Assembly (NCBI GenBank): GCA_910580225.1
Contig: CAJTXE010000001.1
Location: 187,825-227,105, forward strand
Reading direction: 5' to 3'
Source of the DNA: an uncultured Acetatifactor sp.
GTDB lineage: Bacteria > Bacillota > Clostridia > Lachnospirales > Lachnospiraceae
Length of the DNA: 39,281 bases
The notes below the pieces were generated by a model. The model worked only from the letters and a program-made list of their open reading frames with translations. It was not told the DNA's origin and made no database searches. The first letter of the stretch is position 1; each line of letters starts with the position of its first letter. This document shows, in pieces, positions 23,690-31,970 of the stretch. The translations under genes were made by a program, and so were the position numbers.

Positions 23690-26305
23690 ATGAGGCGGCC
23701 ATTGTTTGCGGTTGCCCTGTTTCTGGTGATCCTTGCCGCCCTACGACTGAAAAGCGGATGGGCGGAGGAGACGCCCCCGGGATGCATCAGCGCAGGACGG
23801 CTGGAAGCAGACCGGGAGGTGGAGGTCACCGGACAGGTGTACCAGAAAGATGAAACAACCATTTATCTGAAATCTGTATTTTTGATTCAAACCGATTTAT
23901 CAGGTTCAAGTGCCTTCGGGCAGTCAGCTGCGGGTTCGCGGCAGGAGATTCCGATTCAGGAAAATATCATATGTGAGACCGAAAAAGCAGAGGAGATTTC
24001 CCTTGGGAGCCATGTGGCAGTGAGAGGGCAGTTCGCCCCCTATGCTCATGCCACCAATCCCGGGGAGTTTGACGCTGCAGTGTATTACAGGACCCTGGAG
24101 ATTGGCGGAAAGCTGAAAAAGGCAGTTGTCTTGGCGAAAGGGGAAGCATCCTGGCCTGTCAGGGAGGGGTTGTACCAGCTGAAAGTATACTTTAAGGAAC
24201 GTCTGTATCGGATTTTTCCGGAACAGGAGGCTGCGGTTATGGCTGCCCTGCTGTTGGGGGATAAGAGCGAACTGGACAGTGATCTGAAAGAATTGTATAA
24301 GCGTAACGGTGTTCTCCATATTTTGAGCATCTCTTCTCTGCATATTACCATCATCGGCATGAGTATTTACCGGTTGCTTCGCAAAATGGGGCTGCCGGTC
24401 TGCCCATGCGCCCTGGCAGGGAGTGTGATTTTGATTCTCTATGGCTGTATGACGGGATTCAGCGTGTCCGCCTGCCGTGCCATCGGAATGTATCTGATCA
24501 AAATGGGAGCTGAGATTGCAGGGCGGACATATGACATGCTGACGGCGTTGGGGGTGATGGGGGCATTTATGGTGCTCCGAAATCCTTTTTATCTGCAGAA
24601 CAGCGGCTTTCTGCTGTCCTTTTCCTCCGTACTGGGGATCGGTGTGGTGTATCCCCTGCTGATGCCGGAAATTTCCCTTGGGAAGGGTGTGGGGAAATCG
24701 GTTTCCGGAAAGCACAGCAGATCGGAGAAGGCCCGGTTTACCAAATCCCTGGCGGCTGCAGCCGGTTTTGCAGGAGATGCCCTGATTCAGTCCTTTTTCG
24801 CAAGTCTTTCCATTACGTTGACCACGCTTCCGGTACAGCTTTGGTTTTATTATGAAATTCCGGTATATTCTGTGTTTCTGAATCTTTTTATCATTCCTTT
24901 TCTGAAGCCTATGATGATCACGGGACTGCTGGCGATGCTGGTACCGGGGCTGGGAGTTCTGGGAACCGCAGACAGACTGATTCTGAGAAGCTATGAATTC
25001 CTCTGCGGCTGTTTTGACAGGCTTCCCTTTCACACATGGAATCCTGGATGTCCGGAGATATGGCAGGTCGTGGTTTTTTACCTGCTTCTGGGTGGAGCAG
25101 TAATGGTCAGATATACAATAAAACAGATAAAATATATTGCAAAAGAAACTAAAACTGTGATTCCAGGACATAGCTTCCAGATGGAAGAAACGGTCAAAAC
25201 CAGGAAAAAGACTGAAACCAGGGAAAAAACTGAAATGAGAAAAGCGGCAGGTAAGGGAAAAACAAATAATCCGAAAAGTACCGCCGGAAGCGGGATATTC
25301 CATAGAATGTCGGAATTTCTGAAAAGCCCGAAAGCAACGGGCTGCGCCGCAATAGGTGCTTTGTGCCTGGGGGTACTGCTGTTTGAAATCCGACCGTCTG
25401 CGGGCAACAGTGTCACGTTCCTGGATGTGGGCCAGGGAGACAGCATTCTGGTGCGCACTGCATCCGGGGAGACATACCTGTTCGACTGCGGCAGCAGCAG
25501 CCGGAAGAAGATCGGAAAATACATCCTGATTCCTTACCTGAAATATAACGGCATCCGGACCATTGACGCTGTATTTCTGTCCCATCCAGATGGGGACCAT
25601 GTCAACGGTGCCGTGGAGCTGTTTGCACTGGGTGGGGAAAATCATATTACCGTACATCAGCTCCTTCTGCCGGATATAGAAGAGACCGCCAGGGAAGAGC
25701 AGTTTGGTACACTGCTGCAGGCAGCATTGGAGGGGGCACAGGGACAGCCGATAGCGGTGGGGTATCTGTCTGCAGGGGATGGATGGCGCTGCGGCAGTGC
25801 CTCCTTTACCTGTCTGCATCCGGAAAAGGGATTTGGTGCACAGGATGTGAATGCTTATTCGGAATGCTTTCTGGTGGAATTTTATGAGGACGGGACCAGA
25901 TTCCAATCAGGTATATCGGGAGGAGCTGTCAGGGAAGCGGGAGCAGCAGGGGGAAGCCCTTCGCCCCCGGCCCAGTGGACGCTGCTTCTGACAGGGGATG
26001 TGCAGGATAAAGGGGAGAAGGCCCTCCTTCGGGAAATTCAGGAAAGGAACATTGGGGGCATTACCGTGCTGAAGGCAGCTCATCATGGCTCCCGCAATTC
26101 CACACCGGAAGCGCTTCTGGATCAGCTGAAGCCGTTTCTCACCGTGATTTCCTGCGGCAGGGACAACCGTTACGGTCATCCCCACGAAGAACTGCTGGAG
26201 CGCCTGGAGGCCTGCGGAACACATATCCTTCAGACTGCACAGTGGGGAGCGGTCAGGATGGAATACGAGGACGGAAGCCTGGCGGTATGGACCGGGGCAG
26301 AGTAA
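23690..26305 (+). CDS. comEC: DNA uptake channel ComEC
   Basis: ComEC forms the membrane channel for single-stranded DNA in transformation. The 871-residue protein has a short N-terminal membrane segment, an OB-like outer domain (about 35-150), a multi-pass competence domain (about 170-490, including GDKSELDSDLKELYKRNGVLHILSISS split over two helices), a low-complexity Lys/Glu linker (about 500-560) and a C-terminal metallo-beta-lactamase-like domain: FLDVGQGDS (about 575), SHPDGDH (about 630-636), LLTGDVQ and KAAHHGS. The HxDxDH-type metal site is intact. ATG 23690 follows GGGAGAGGAA; the frame is open earlier without a binding site. comEA lies at 15128. holA, a common downstream neighbour of comEC, is about 5.7 kb away on the opposite strand. 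Confidence 0.92.
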   Translation: MRRPLFAVALFLVILAALRLKSGWAEETPPGCISAGRLEADREVEVTGQVYQKDETTIYLKSVFLIQTDLSGSSAFGQSAAGSRQEIPIQENIICETEKAEEISLGSHVAVRGQFAPYAHATNPGEFDAAVYYRTLEIGGKLKKAVVLAKGEASWPVREGLYQLKVYFKERLYRIFPEQEAAVMAALLLGDKSELDSDLKELYKRNGVLHILSISSLHITIIGMSIYRLLRKMGLPVCPCALAGSVILILYGCMTGFSVSACRAIGMYLIKMGAEIAGRTYDMLTALGVMGAFMVLRNPFYLQNSGFLLSFSSVLGIGVVYPLLMPEISLGKGVGKSVSGKHSRSEKARFTKSLAAAAGFAGDALIQSFFASLSITLTTLPVQLWFYYEIPVYSVFLNLFIIPFLKPMMITGLLAMLVPGLGVLGTADRLILRSYEFLCGCFDRLPFHTWNPGCPEIWQVVVFYLLLGGAVMVRYTIKQIKYIAKETKTVIPGHSFQMEETVKTRKKTETREKTEMRKAAGKGKTNNPKSTAGSGIFHRMSEFLKSPKATGCAAIGALCLGVLLFEIRPSAGNSVTFLDVGQGDSILVRTASGETYLFDCGSSSRKKIGKYILIPYLKYNGIRTIDAVFLSHPDGDHVNGAVELFALGGENHITVHQLLLPDIEETAREEQFGTLLQAALEGAQGQPIAVGYLSAGDGWRCGSASFTCLHPEKGFGAQDVNAYSECFLVEFYEDGTRFQSGISGGAVREAGAAGGSPSPPAQWTLLLTGDVQDKGEKALLREIQERNIGGITVLKAAHHGSRNSTPEALLDQLKPFLTVISCGRDNRYGHPHEELLERLEACGTHILQTAQWGAVRMEYEDGSLAVWTGAE

Positions 26306-26448
26306 GTTACTGCTCACGGCTTCGCCGTTCACAGCAACGTGATGCACACAAAACGGGCAAGGAAAGCCCGTTTTGGTACCCGCAGTCTCGGGTTTTCGTG
26401 CAAAATGCGCACAAAAACACCTCGCGGCAGCACCGAGTGAACAGTAAC
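26306..26448. repeat. Inverted-repeat intergenic element
   Basis: GTTACTGCTCACGG (26306-26319) faces CCGAGTGAACAGTAAC (26433-26448), nearly perfect outer arms of a 143-base unit. Inside are ACGGC/GCCGT (26316-26328), a strong AAAACGGGC/GCCCGTTTT hairpin (26350-26374), and a GTGC/GCAC hairpin near 26398-26412. It begins directly after the comEC stop. The inner hairpin may end comEC transcription. The layout of outer arms with nested hairpins resembles a non-coding palindromic or miniature mobile repeat. Confidence 0.6.
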
Positions 26449-26482
26449 GCAAAATACAGCGTAAAATGTTGTTTACAGGCCA

Positions 26483-26511
26483 TTGTTTTTATGCAGCAGA
26501 TGGAATATACT
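26483..26511 (+). promoter_or_regulatory. Promoter of the AraC-family regulator gene
   Basis: TTGTTT (26483-26488) and TATACT (26506-26511) are spaced by 17 bases, 50 bases before the ATG at 26562. Upstream, GTAAA/TTTAC (26461-26476) forms a short palindrome that could be an autoregulatory site. The ribosome binding site AGGAGGTGA is near consensus, suggesting good translation. Confidence 0.6.
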
Positions 26512-26561
26512 AAAAAGAAATGGGCGCTTCGGGCGGCAGGAGACTTAGGAGGTGAACAGCC

Positions 26562-27398
26562 ATGGGGCCACTGGAACTATATGAACGGAAGATTTTGAGT
26601 GATCCGGAATTTCCGGTACAGCTGCATATTAATGACCTTGCCAGAAAGACCTGGTATTTTGCGCCCCACTGGCATGAGCATATCGAGCTTCACTATGTGA
26701 TGGAGGGAAAGACGCTGTTGAATCTGAACCAGAGGGAGATCCGGGCGGAAAAGGGAAATCTGGTGGTTGCCAACAGCAATGAGATCCACGCGGGATACTG
26801 CGACGGCAGCCATATGGCGGTGATGGTAGTGATTTTTGAGATGGAAGCCTTTTCCAAGGAACTTGCTGACAAGAATGTCATATTTCAATCCCTGATTGAA
26901 AAGGATGAAATGATTGACGGTATCATGTCATCTATCTACCGGGAGTACAAGGGGCAGGAAATCGGCTATCACCTGATCTGCAAGGGGGAACTGCTGAAGC
27001 TGATTGCCCATTTGGTGCGGGAGTATACCGTGGAATTTTTGACAGAGCGGGAGAGCGACAGGAGAAAAAAGCAGCTGGAGCGTCTGAATCTGGTATTAGA
27101 TTATATCCAGTCCAACTATACGCGGCAGATCGGCAACCGGGAACTGGCCGATATCATCCATTTAAGCGAGGACAGATTCAACCATCTCTTCAAAGACAGC
27201 ATGGGTATGGCGCCGCTGCAGTATATCAATGAGGTGCGGATTAAAAAAGCCATGAATCTGCTGAAGAAAAAGGAGGGTACAGTGGCGGAGATTGCGGACA
27301 GTGTGGGTTTCGGAGACTACAATCATTTCGGAAGACAGTTCCGGCGTTATTATGGTTGTGCACCTTCGGAGATTTTGAAGAGAGAAAGCAGAAAGTAA
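26562..27398 (+). CDS. AraC-family transcriptional regulator
   Basis: A 278-residue regulator with an N-terminal cupin-type sensing domain (about 15-110; APHWHEHIELHYVMEGKTLLNLN) and a C-terminal double helix-turn-helix AraC domain (about 170-278; NRELADIIHLSEDRFNHLF, then VAEIADSVGFGDYNHFGRQF). Such proteins sense a sugar or related ligand and activate adjacent catabolic genes. Direct repeats of ACAGCAGAAT stand just downstream of this gene, next to the -35 of the isomerase/dehydrogenase cluster, a likely target. Promoter and ribosome binding site are visible upstream, and a terminator follows. Confidence 0.9.
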   Translation: MGPLELYERKILSDPEFPVQLHINDLARKTWYFAPHWHEHIELHYVMEGKTLLNLNQREIRAEKGNLVVANSNEIHAGYCDGSHMAVMVVIFEMEAFSKELADKNVIFQSLIEKDEMIDGIMSSIYREYKGQEIGYHLICKGELLKLIAHLVREYTVEFLTERESDRRKKQLERLNLVLDYIQSNYTRQIGNRELADIIHLSEDRFNHLFKDSMGMAPLQYINEVRIKKAMNLLKKKEGTVAEIADSVGFGDYNHFGRQFRRYYGCAPSEILKRESRK

Positions 27399-27438
27399 AG
27401 CTGCGGATTTTAAAAAGTGACATAATTGTCATGAAAAA

Positions 27439-27504
27439 ACAGCAGAATTGTATGGATAAGACAGCAGAATGAAGCTTGCACATTTTGCTGTCTTTTTTTA
27501 TAAT
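27439..27504 (+). promoter_or_regulatory. AraC-type operator and promoter of the isomerase/dehydrogenase cluster
   Basis: The direct repeats ACAGCAGAAT at 27439-27448 and 27461-27470 are 22 bases apart, two DNA turns, as AraC-family half-sites usually are. Five bases on lies TTGCAC (27476-27481), then 17 bases, then TATAAT (27499-27504). A palindrome TGACA/TGTCA (27418-27431) lies upstream. The ATG of the first isomerase is 63 bases downstream of the -10. Binding by the AraC protein encoded just upstream is inferred. Confidence 0.65.
27459..27498 (+). terminator. Rho-independent terminator after the AraC-family gene
   Basis: AGACAGCAGAATG (27459-27471) pairs with CATTTTGCTGTCT (27481-27492 region) around a nine-base loop, and a run of seven T follows. 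The hairpin overlaps the second AraC half-site and the -35 to -10 spacer of the next promoter. Confidence 0.8.
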
Positions 27505-27566
27505 CAAGTAAACAGTGGAAAGGAATAAATGCTGAAAAATAGATAAAAAGAAACGGAGGAAAGGCT

Positions 27567-28538
27567 ATGAAATTAGGAGTATTGACGGTGGCACTGGGAG
27601 ATCTGCCCTTTGAGGATGCCTGCAGGTTTCTCTCGGAGAGAGGCGTGCAGATGGTGGAGATCGGCTGCGGAGGCTTTCCGGGAAAGGCTCACTGCGATGC
27701 CGGGGAGCTTCTGGCAGATGAGAGAAAACGGGAGGCATTTCTGGAGACATTGGATAAATATCATCTTACCATCAGCGCTTTGAGCAGCCATGGGAATATG
27801 GTACATCCGGATCCTGAAATTGCTCAGCGCTTTGAGACAGATTTCACCAAAGCCATTTTGCTGGCGGAGAAGCTGAAGGTGCCGGTGGTGAATACCTTTT
27901 CCGGATGCCCGGGAGGAAGCCCGGAGGATAAGACGCCCAATTGGGTCACCTGCCCCTGGCCGGATGATTTCAGCCGGATTCTGGAATACCAGTGGGATGA
28001 AGTGCTGATTCCCTACTGGAAGGAGAAGGCTGCTTTTGCCCAGGCGCATGGTGTGTCCAAGATCGCCCTGGAGCTGCATCCGGGCTTCTGTGTCTACAAC
28101 ACGAAGACGCTTCTGCGACTGCGCAGGGAGGCAGGTCCTCAGATCGGTGCCAATTTTGATCCCAGTCATCTGATCTGGCAGGGGATGGACCCGGGCGTCT
28201 GCATCCGGGAACTGGGGAAGGAGAATGCCATTTTCCATTTCCATGCCAAGGACACCGGAATCGATGCCGTGAATACGGCGGTCAACGGCGTTCTGGATAC
28301 CACCCATTACGGGGAAGAGCGGGATCGTTCCTGGATTTTCCGTACGGTGGGCTACGGACATGGTGAAGACTACTGGAAGAATATCATTTCCCAGCTGCGT
28401 ATGGTGGGATATGATTACGCAATCAGCATTGAACACGAGGATGGATTGATGTCCGGCAAAGAGGGACTGGAGAAAGCGGTCAGCTTTCTGAAAAATGTAC
28501 TGATCTATGAGGACAGAGGCGCCATGTACTGGGCATGA
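27567..28538 (+). CDS. Sugar isomerase/epimerase-type TIM-barrel protein
   Basis: A 323-residue protein of the xylose isomerase-like TIM-barrel (AP-endonuclease 2) family. Four likely metal ligands sit at the expected strands: Glu169 (KIALELHPG), Asp198 (NFDPSH), His226 (FHFHAKDT) and Glu289 (SIEHED). The family includes sugar epimerases, the large subunits of C-glycoside-cleaving DgpC/DfgA-type enzymes and 3-keto-sugar-processing lyases. The sequence resembles that group, but no small DgpB-like partner gene is seen, so C-glycoside cleavage is not claimed. It starts the operon behind the AraC-type promoter with GGAGGAAAGG before the ATG. Confidence 0.85.
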   Translation: MKLGVLTVALGDLPFEDACRFLSERGVQMVEIGCGGFPGKAHCDAGELLADERKREAFLETLDKYHLTISALSSHGNMVHPDPEIAQRFETDFTKAILLAEKLKVPVVNTFSGCPGGSPEDKTPNWVTCPWPDDFSRILEYQWDEVLIPYWKEKAAFAQAHGVSKIALELHPGFCVYNTKTLLRLRREAGPQIGANFDPSHLIWQGMDPGVCIRELGKENAIFHFHAKDTGIDAVNTAVNGVLDTTHYGEERDRSWIFRTVGYGHGEDYWKNIISQLRMVGYDYAISIEHEDGLMSGKEGLEKAVSFLKNVLIYEDRGAMYWA

Positions 28539-28650
28539 CATGGAATGAAAATCGAAGTGCGTGCACAAAGTACATGGAATTTTATCCCGTGAGACAAGCA
28601 TATAAAAAAGAAAGACGCGCATACAGCGGAACGGAAACAGGAGGATAAAG

Positions 28651-29700
28651 ATGAAGCATAAGATTGCCATGGTGGGCTTTGGAGGAATGGCAGGCTGGCA
28701 CTATGAGGAGATTCAGACCATAGAGGATCTGGAAATAGCCGGTATCTGGGACATCAGGGAGGAAAGGCGGGCTTGTGCGGCAGAAAAAGGACTCCATGTC
28801 TATGAGGGGCTGGATGATCTGCTGGCAGATCCCTCCACGGACCTGGTACTCATCGCCACCCCTAACGATGTACACAGGCCTGTGGCCATTGAGGCCATGA
28901 AATCGGGCAAGAATGTGATCAGTGAAAAACCGGCCACTTTGAGTTCAGAAGATCTGCAGGAAATGATCTGTGTATCTGAAGAGACCGGACGTTTCCTTAC
29001 CGTCCACCAGAACAGACGGTGGGACGAAGATTATTTGACGGTAAAGAAGATTCTGGAAGAGGGAAAACTGGGAGAACTCTTCCGCGTGGAATCCAGGGTC
29101 CATGGCTCCAGGGGGATTCCCGGCGACTGGAGACAGGAGAGGGAGCATGGCGGGGGAATGATTCTGGACTGGGGGGTACATCTTCTGGACCAGCTGCTCC
29201 TGCTGTTTGAAGATGTGTCTCTGCGCAGCGTCTACGCCACGGTGACTCATGTGACCAATCAGCTGGTGGACGATGGTTTCTGCGCGGAGCTGACCTTTGA
29301 AAACGGTGTGATTGCTTTGGTGGAGGTGGGCACCAGCAATTTCGTATCCCTTCCCAGATGGTATGTACTGGGCACGGACGGAACTGCCGTGATCGAAGAC
29401 TGGAGTCTGAATGGCAGAATCGTGCGGGCTTCCGGTGTGGATGAGAAGGACGTGACACCTGTGATTACCGCAGCGGGATTGACCAAGACAATGGCGCCCA
29501 GAAGGGACGACAGTATTTTCACAGAGGAATTGCCTGTAGTGAAGAGCGATGTGAGGGAATTTTACTATAATGTAATGGCCGTCCTGGAAGGCAGAGAGGA
29601 GAGCCTGATCCGGCTGCCTCAGGTTATGCGGGTGATGAAGCTGATGGAGGCTATTGAGAGATCAGCGGAGACCGGGGCAGTGGTCAGATTTGAGTACTGA
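28651..29700 (+). CDS. Gfo/Idh/MocA-family oxidoreductase (first)
   Basis: A 349-residue NAD(P)-dependent sugar dehydrogenase: Rossmann motif VGFGGMAG (8-15), the EKP triad segment ISEKPATL (Glu92-Lys93-Pro94) with catalytic Lys93 and the LDWGVHLLD stretch with Asp173 and His177. Members oxidise or reduce a ring hydroxyl of a sugar or inositol; in glycoside-oxidising pathways they make 3-keto-glycosides for cleavage by TIM-barrel partners. AGGAGGATAAAG precedes the ATG. It follows the first isomerase by 112 bases and is followed by a second family member, so two different redox steps, perhaps oxidation and later reduction, are likely. Confidence 0.9.
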   Translation: MKHKIAMVGFGGMAGWHYEEIQTIEDLEIAGIWDIREERRACAAEKGLHVYEGLDDLLADPSTDLVLIATPNDVHRPVAIEAMKSGKNVISEKPATLSSEDLQEMICVSEETGRFLTVHQNRRWDEDYLTVKKILEEGKLGELFRVESRVHGSRGIPGDWRQEREHGGGMILDWGVHLLDQLLLLFEDVSLRSVYATVTHVTNQLVDDGFCAELTFENGVIALVEVGTSNFVSLPRWYVLGTDGTAVIEDWSLNGRIVRASGVDEKDVTPVITAAGLTKTMAPRRDDSIFTEELPVVKSDVREFYYNVMAVLEGREESLIRLPQVMRVMKLMEAIERSAETGAVVRFEY

Positions 29701-29914
29701 CTGTCCCATTTCGGAGAGCAGGCGGCAATTATCAAGGGTCCTGGACAGGAGAAAGGATGCTGTGAAGGCAGTGTCCGCACGGCATTCGGCGAAAGCAAGG
29801 CGGGTCATTTTTCGTATGGCGTTGGGATTGCAGGGCGGCCGCTTCATGAGCCGTCCCGGATAATAGAAAGGAAAAACGGGCAGAAAACCCGGAAGAGAGC
29901 GGAGGGCTTTAAAA

Positions 29915-30988
29915 ATGAGAAAATTAAAAGTTGGCGTGGTAGGCTGCGGAGGTATTGCAAACGGAAAGCATCTTCCCGCAATGAAGAGGAACGGAAATTT
30001 TGAGATCGTGGCATTCTGTGACCTGATCGAGGAGAGGGCTCAAAAGGCGAAGGCGGAGTACGGCACAGAGGATGCAAAGATTTACACCGATTATACAGAG
30101 CTGCTGAAAGAGGACGTAGAAGCAGTCTATGTGCTGACGCCTAACAGCTCCCATGCGCCTATCAGCATTGCCGCCATGGAGGCGGGCAAAAATGTCATGT
30201 GTGAAAAGCCCATGGCAAAGACCTATGCAGAGGCAAAAGCCATGGTGGAAACGGCGGAGCGCACGGGAAAAATACTGACCATCGGTTACCAGAGCCGTTA
30301 CCGGGCGGATTCCGCTTATCTGAAGAGCGCCTGCGAGAATGGGGAACTGGGTGAGATTTACTATGCCAAAGCCCATGCCCTGCGAAGGAGGGCTGTGCCT
30401 ACCTGGGGGGTATTTCTGGATGCGGAGAAGCAGGGGGGCGGCCCGCTCATCGACATTGGTACCCATGCTCTGGATCTCACGCTGTGGATGATGGACAATT
30501 ATGAGCCGGAGATGGTGACAGGCTCCGTATACCGAAAATTGGCAGATCAGAAGAACACAGGAAATGCCTGGGGGGACTGGGATCCGGAAGTCTATACCGT
30601 AGAAGATTCCGCTTTCGGATTTATCCGTATGAAAAACGGCGCTACCATTGTACTGGAATCCTCCTGGGCCCTGAATACTCTGGACACCAGGGAAGCGCAG
30701 ACCACCCTGTGCGGAACCAAAGCCGGAGCCGATATGGCAGACGGTCTGCGGATTAATCGTGTCAACCACAGCAGACAGTGTGTGGAGAAGCCGGATCTGG
30801 CTGCAGGCGGCGTGGCCTTCTATGACGGTATTTCCGAGAAGCCTGACGATATAGAGCAGCGTGTGTTCTACAATGCTGTGGTAAATGGCGGAGAGCTGAC
30901 TGTGAAGCCCAGACAGGCTATGGTGGTGACTCAGATTCTGGAAGCCATTTATGAGTCGGGCAGAACCGGAAAAGCGATTTATTTTTGA
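29915..30988 (+). CDS. Gfo/Idh/MocA-family oxidoreductase (second)
   Basis: A 357-residue NAD(P)-dependent dehydrogenase with Rossmann motif VGCGGIANGKH (8-19), EKP segment CEKPMAKT (Glu97-Lys98-Pro99), and the catalytic LIDIGTHALD (Asp180, His184). It differs clearly from the neighbour at 28651, especially with the KQGGGPLIDIG and AWGDWDPEVYTVEDS stretches, the latter near 207-222. Substrate unknown. The 214-base gap before it shows no promoter or terminator, only a ribosome binding site (GCGGAGGGC), so it is likely transcribed with the upstream genes. Confidence 0.9.
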   Translation: MRKLKVGVVGCGGIANGKHLPAMKRNGNFEIVAFCDLIEERAQKAKAEYGTEDAKIYTDYTELLKEDVEAVYVLTPNSSHAPISIAAMEAGKNVMCEKPMAKTYAEAKAMVETAERTGKILTIGYQSRYRADSAYLKSACENGELGEIYYAKAHALRRRAVPTWGVFLDAEKQGGGPLIDIGTHALDLTLWMMDNYEPEMVTGSVYRKLADQKNTGNAWGDWDPEVYTVEDSAFGFIRMKNGATIVLESSWALNTLDTREAQTTLCGTKAGADMADGLRINRVNHSRQCVEKPDLAAGGVAFYDGISEKPDDIEQRVFYNAVVNGGELTVKPRQAMVVTQILEAIYESGRTGKAIYF

Positions 30989-31032
30989 CAATAGATTTTC
31001 GGCCCTCAGGGCGGAGAAGGGAGTATAAAAAT

Positions 31033-31833
31033 ATGAAACTAGGCAGAATTGCATGGTTTGAGGAAGCGGATTTTCAGAGCGCAAAAGAACGGGGCATGGA
31101 GTTCATCGAACTGGATGTAAACGACAGGGCGGAGCTTTTTCTGGAAAATGTAGATGCGATCCGCAGCAGAAGCGAAAGCTATGGGATACCTGTGGGTGCA
31201 GTGGGCAGATGGGGCAGCAACCGGATCTGCCAGGAGGGGATCTGCCAGGAGGAACTGGAGCTGGAATACAGGCTTATTGACGCGGCGGCACAGCTGGGCT
31301 GTGATGTCTACATTACCGGCTGTAATTATGTGGAAGAGCTGTCCTACTATGAAAACTGCAGTCTGGCCATCTCTTATTTTGAGAAGCTGATAGCGCATGG
31401 AATCGCCTGCGGCAGTGCCTCAGGAAGGGAAAAGGGAGTAAAGATTGCGGTTTATAACTGCAGATGGAACAATTTTGTCTGCACACCCATGGCCTATACC
31501 ATGATTCACGGCTATCTGAAGGATTTGTACATAAAATACGATCCCTCCCATTGTATCTATGACGGTGGGGACTATCTGAAGGAAACCAGGGACTGGGGAG
31601 ACCGTTTCCTCCACGTCCATCTGAAAGGATCTCTGGTAATAGACGGGGAGCGGTATGACGATCCGCCGGCAGGCCTGGACCAGACGAACTGGGGTGCATT
31701 TCTGGCCATTCTTCACGCAAAGGGGTATGACAGGGCTCTCAGCATTGAACCTCATTCCGCCAACTGGAAGGACGAATTGGGTGAGAGGGGGATCGATTAT
31801 ACGATTCGCTATTTCCGCAATCTTCTGTTGTAG
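31033..31833 (+). CDS. Sugar isomerase/epimerase-type TIM-barrel protein, second type
   Basis: A 266-residue xylose isomerase-like TIM-barrel protein of a different subgroup from the one at 27567. Asp170 (IKYDPSH), His196 (FLHVHLKGS) and Glu239 (LSIEPHS) keep three ligand positions, but the first glutamate position is Tyr141 (KIAVYNCRW), which may be a feature of this subgroup. C-terminal blocks DDPPAGLDQTNWGAF and SIEPHSANW look strongly conserved. An in-frame 15-base tandem duplication (31223-31252) makes the ICQEG-ICQEE run. ATG 31033 has GAAGGGAG upstream; it follows the second dehydrogenase by 44 bases. Confidence 0.85.
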   Translation: MKLGRIAWFEEADFQSAKERGMEFIELDVNDRAELFLENVDAIRSRSESYGIPVGAVGRWGSNRICQEGICQEELELEYRLIDAAAQLGCDVYITGCNYVEELSYYENCSLAISYFEKLIAHGIACGSASGREKGVKIAVYNCRWNNFVCTPMAYTMIHGYLKDLYIKYDPSHCIYDGGDYLKETRDWGDRFLHVHLKGSLVIDGERYDDPPAGLDQTNWGAFLAILHAKGYDRALSIEPHSANWKDELGERGIDYTIRYFRNLLL

Positions 31834-31908
31834 GCTGGAGATGGTGCATGAAAACAGCAGGACTTGGAAGGTAAGTGATAAAATCAGGATTTAAAAAAGA
31901 ACAGATGA

Positions 31909-31948
31909 GGCAGGGGAAGCGGCTATCCATAGAAGCCCGTCCCCTGCC
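31909..31948. terminator. Hairpin between the convergent operon end and holA
   Basis: GGCAGGGGA (31909-31917) pairs with TCCCCTGCC (31940-31948) around a loop that can extend the stem slightly. There is no T-run immediately after on the plus strand, but an A-rich stretch (31891-31899) on the upstream side could serve leftward transcription. It sits between the isomerase stop and the minus-strand holA stop, so it is probably a shared, imperfect terminator. Confidence 0.5.
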
Positions 31949-31970
31949 CCAATGAAACTGTCGAGAAGAA

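Noticed and set aside
23924..25906. A 660-codon open frame on the minus strand
   Set aside because: It lies entirely inside comEC, whose domains and motifs are complete on the plus strand. The minus frame has no family motif, no ribosome binding site and unusual composition rich in His, Gln and Arg; it is an antisense shadow.
29924..31084. A 386-codon open frame on the minus strand
   Set aside because: Antisense of the second Gfo/Idh/MocA gene; composition and lack of motifs indicate a shadow. The same applies to 27573-28670.
27567..31833. Complete C-glycoside deglycosidase (Dgp/Dfg) operon
   Set aside because: The small beta subunit of about 150 residues and the other typical partners are not found, so only a related oxidoreductive module is suggested.
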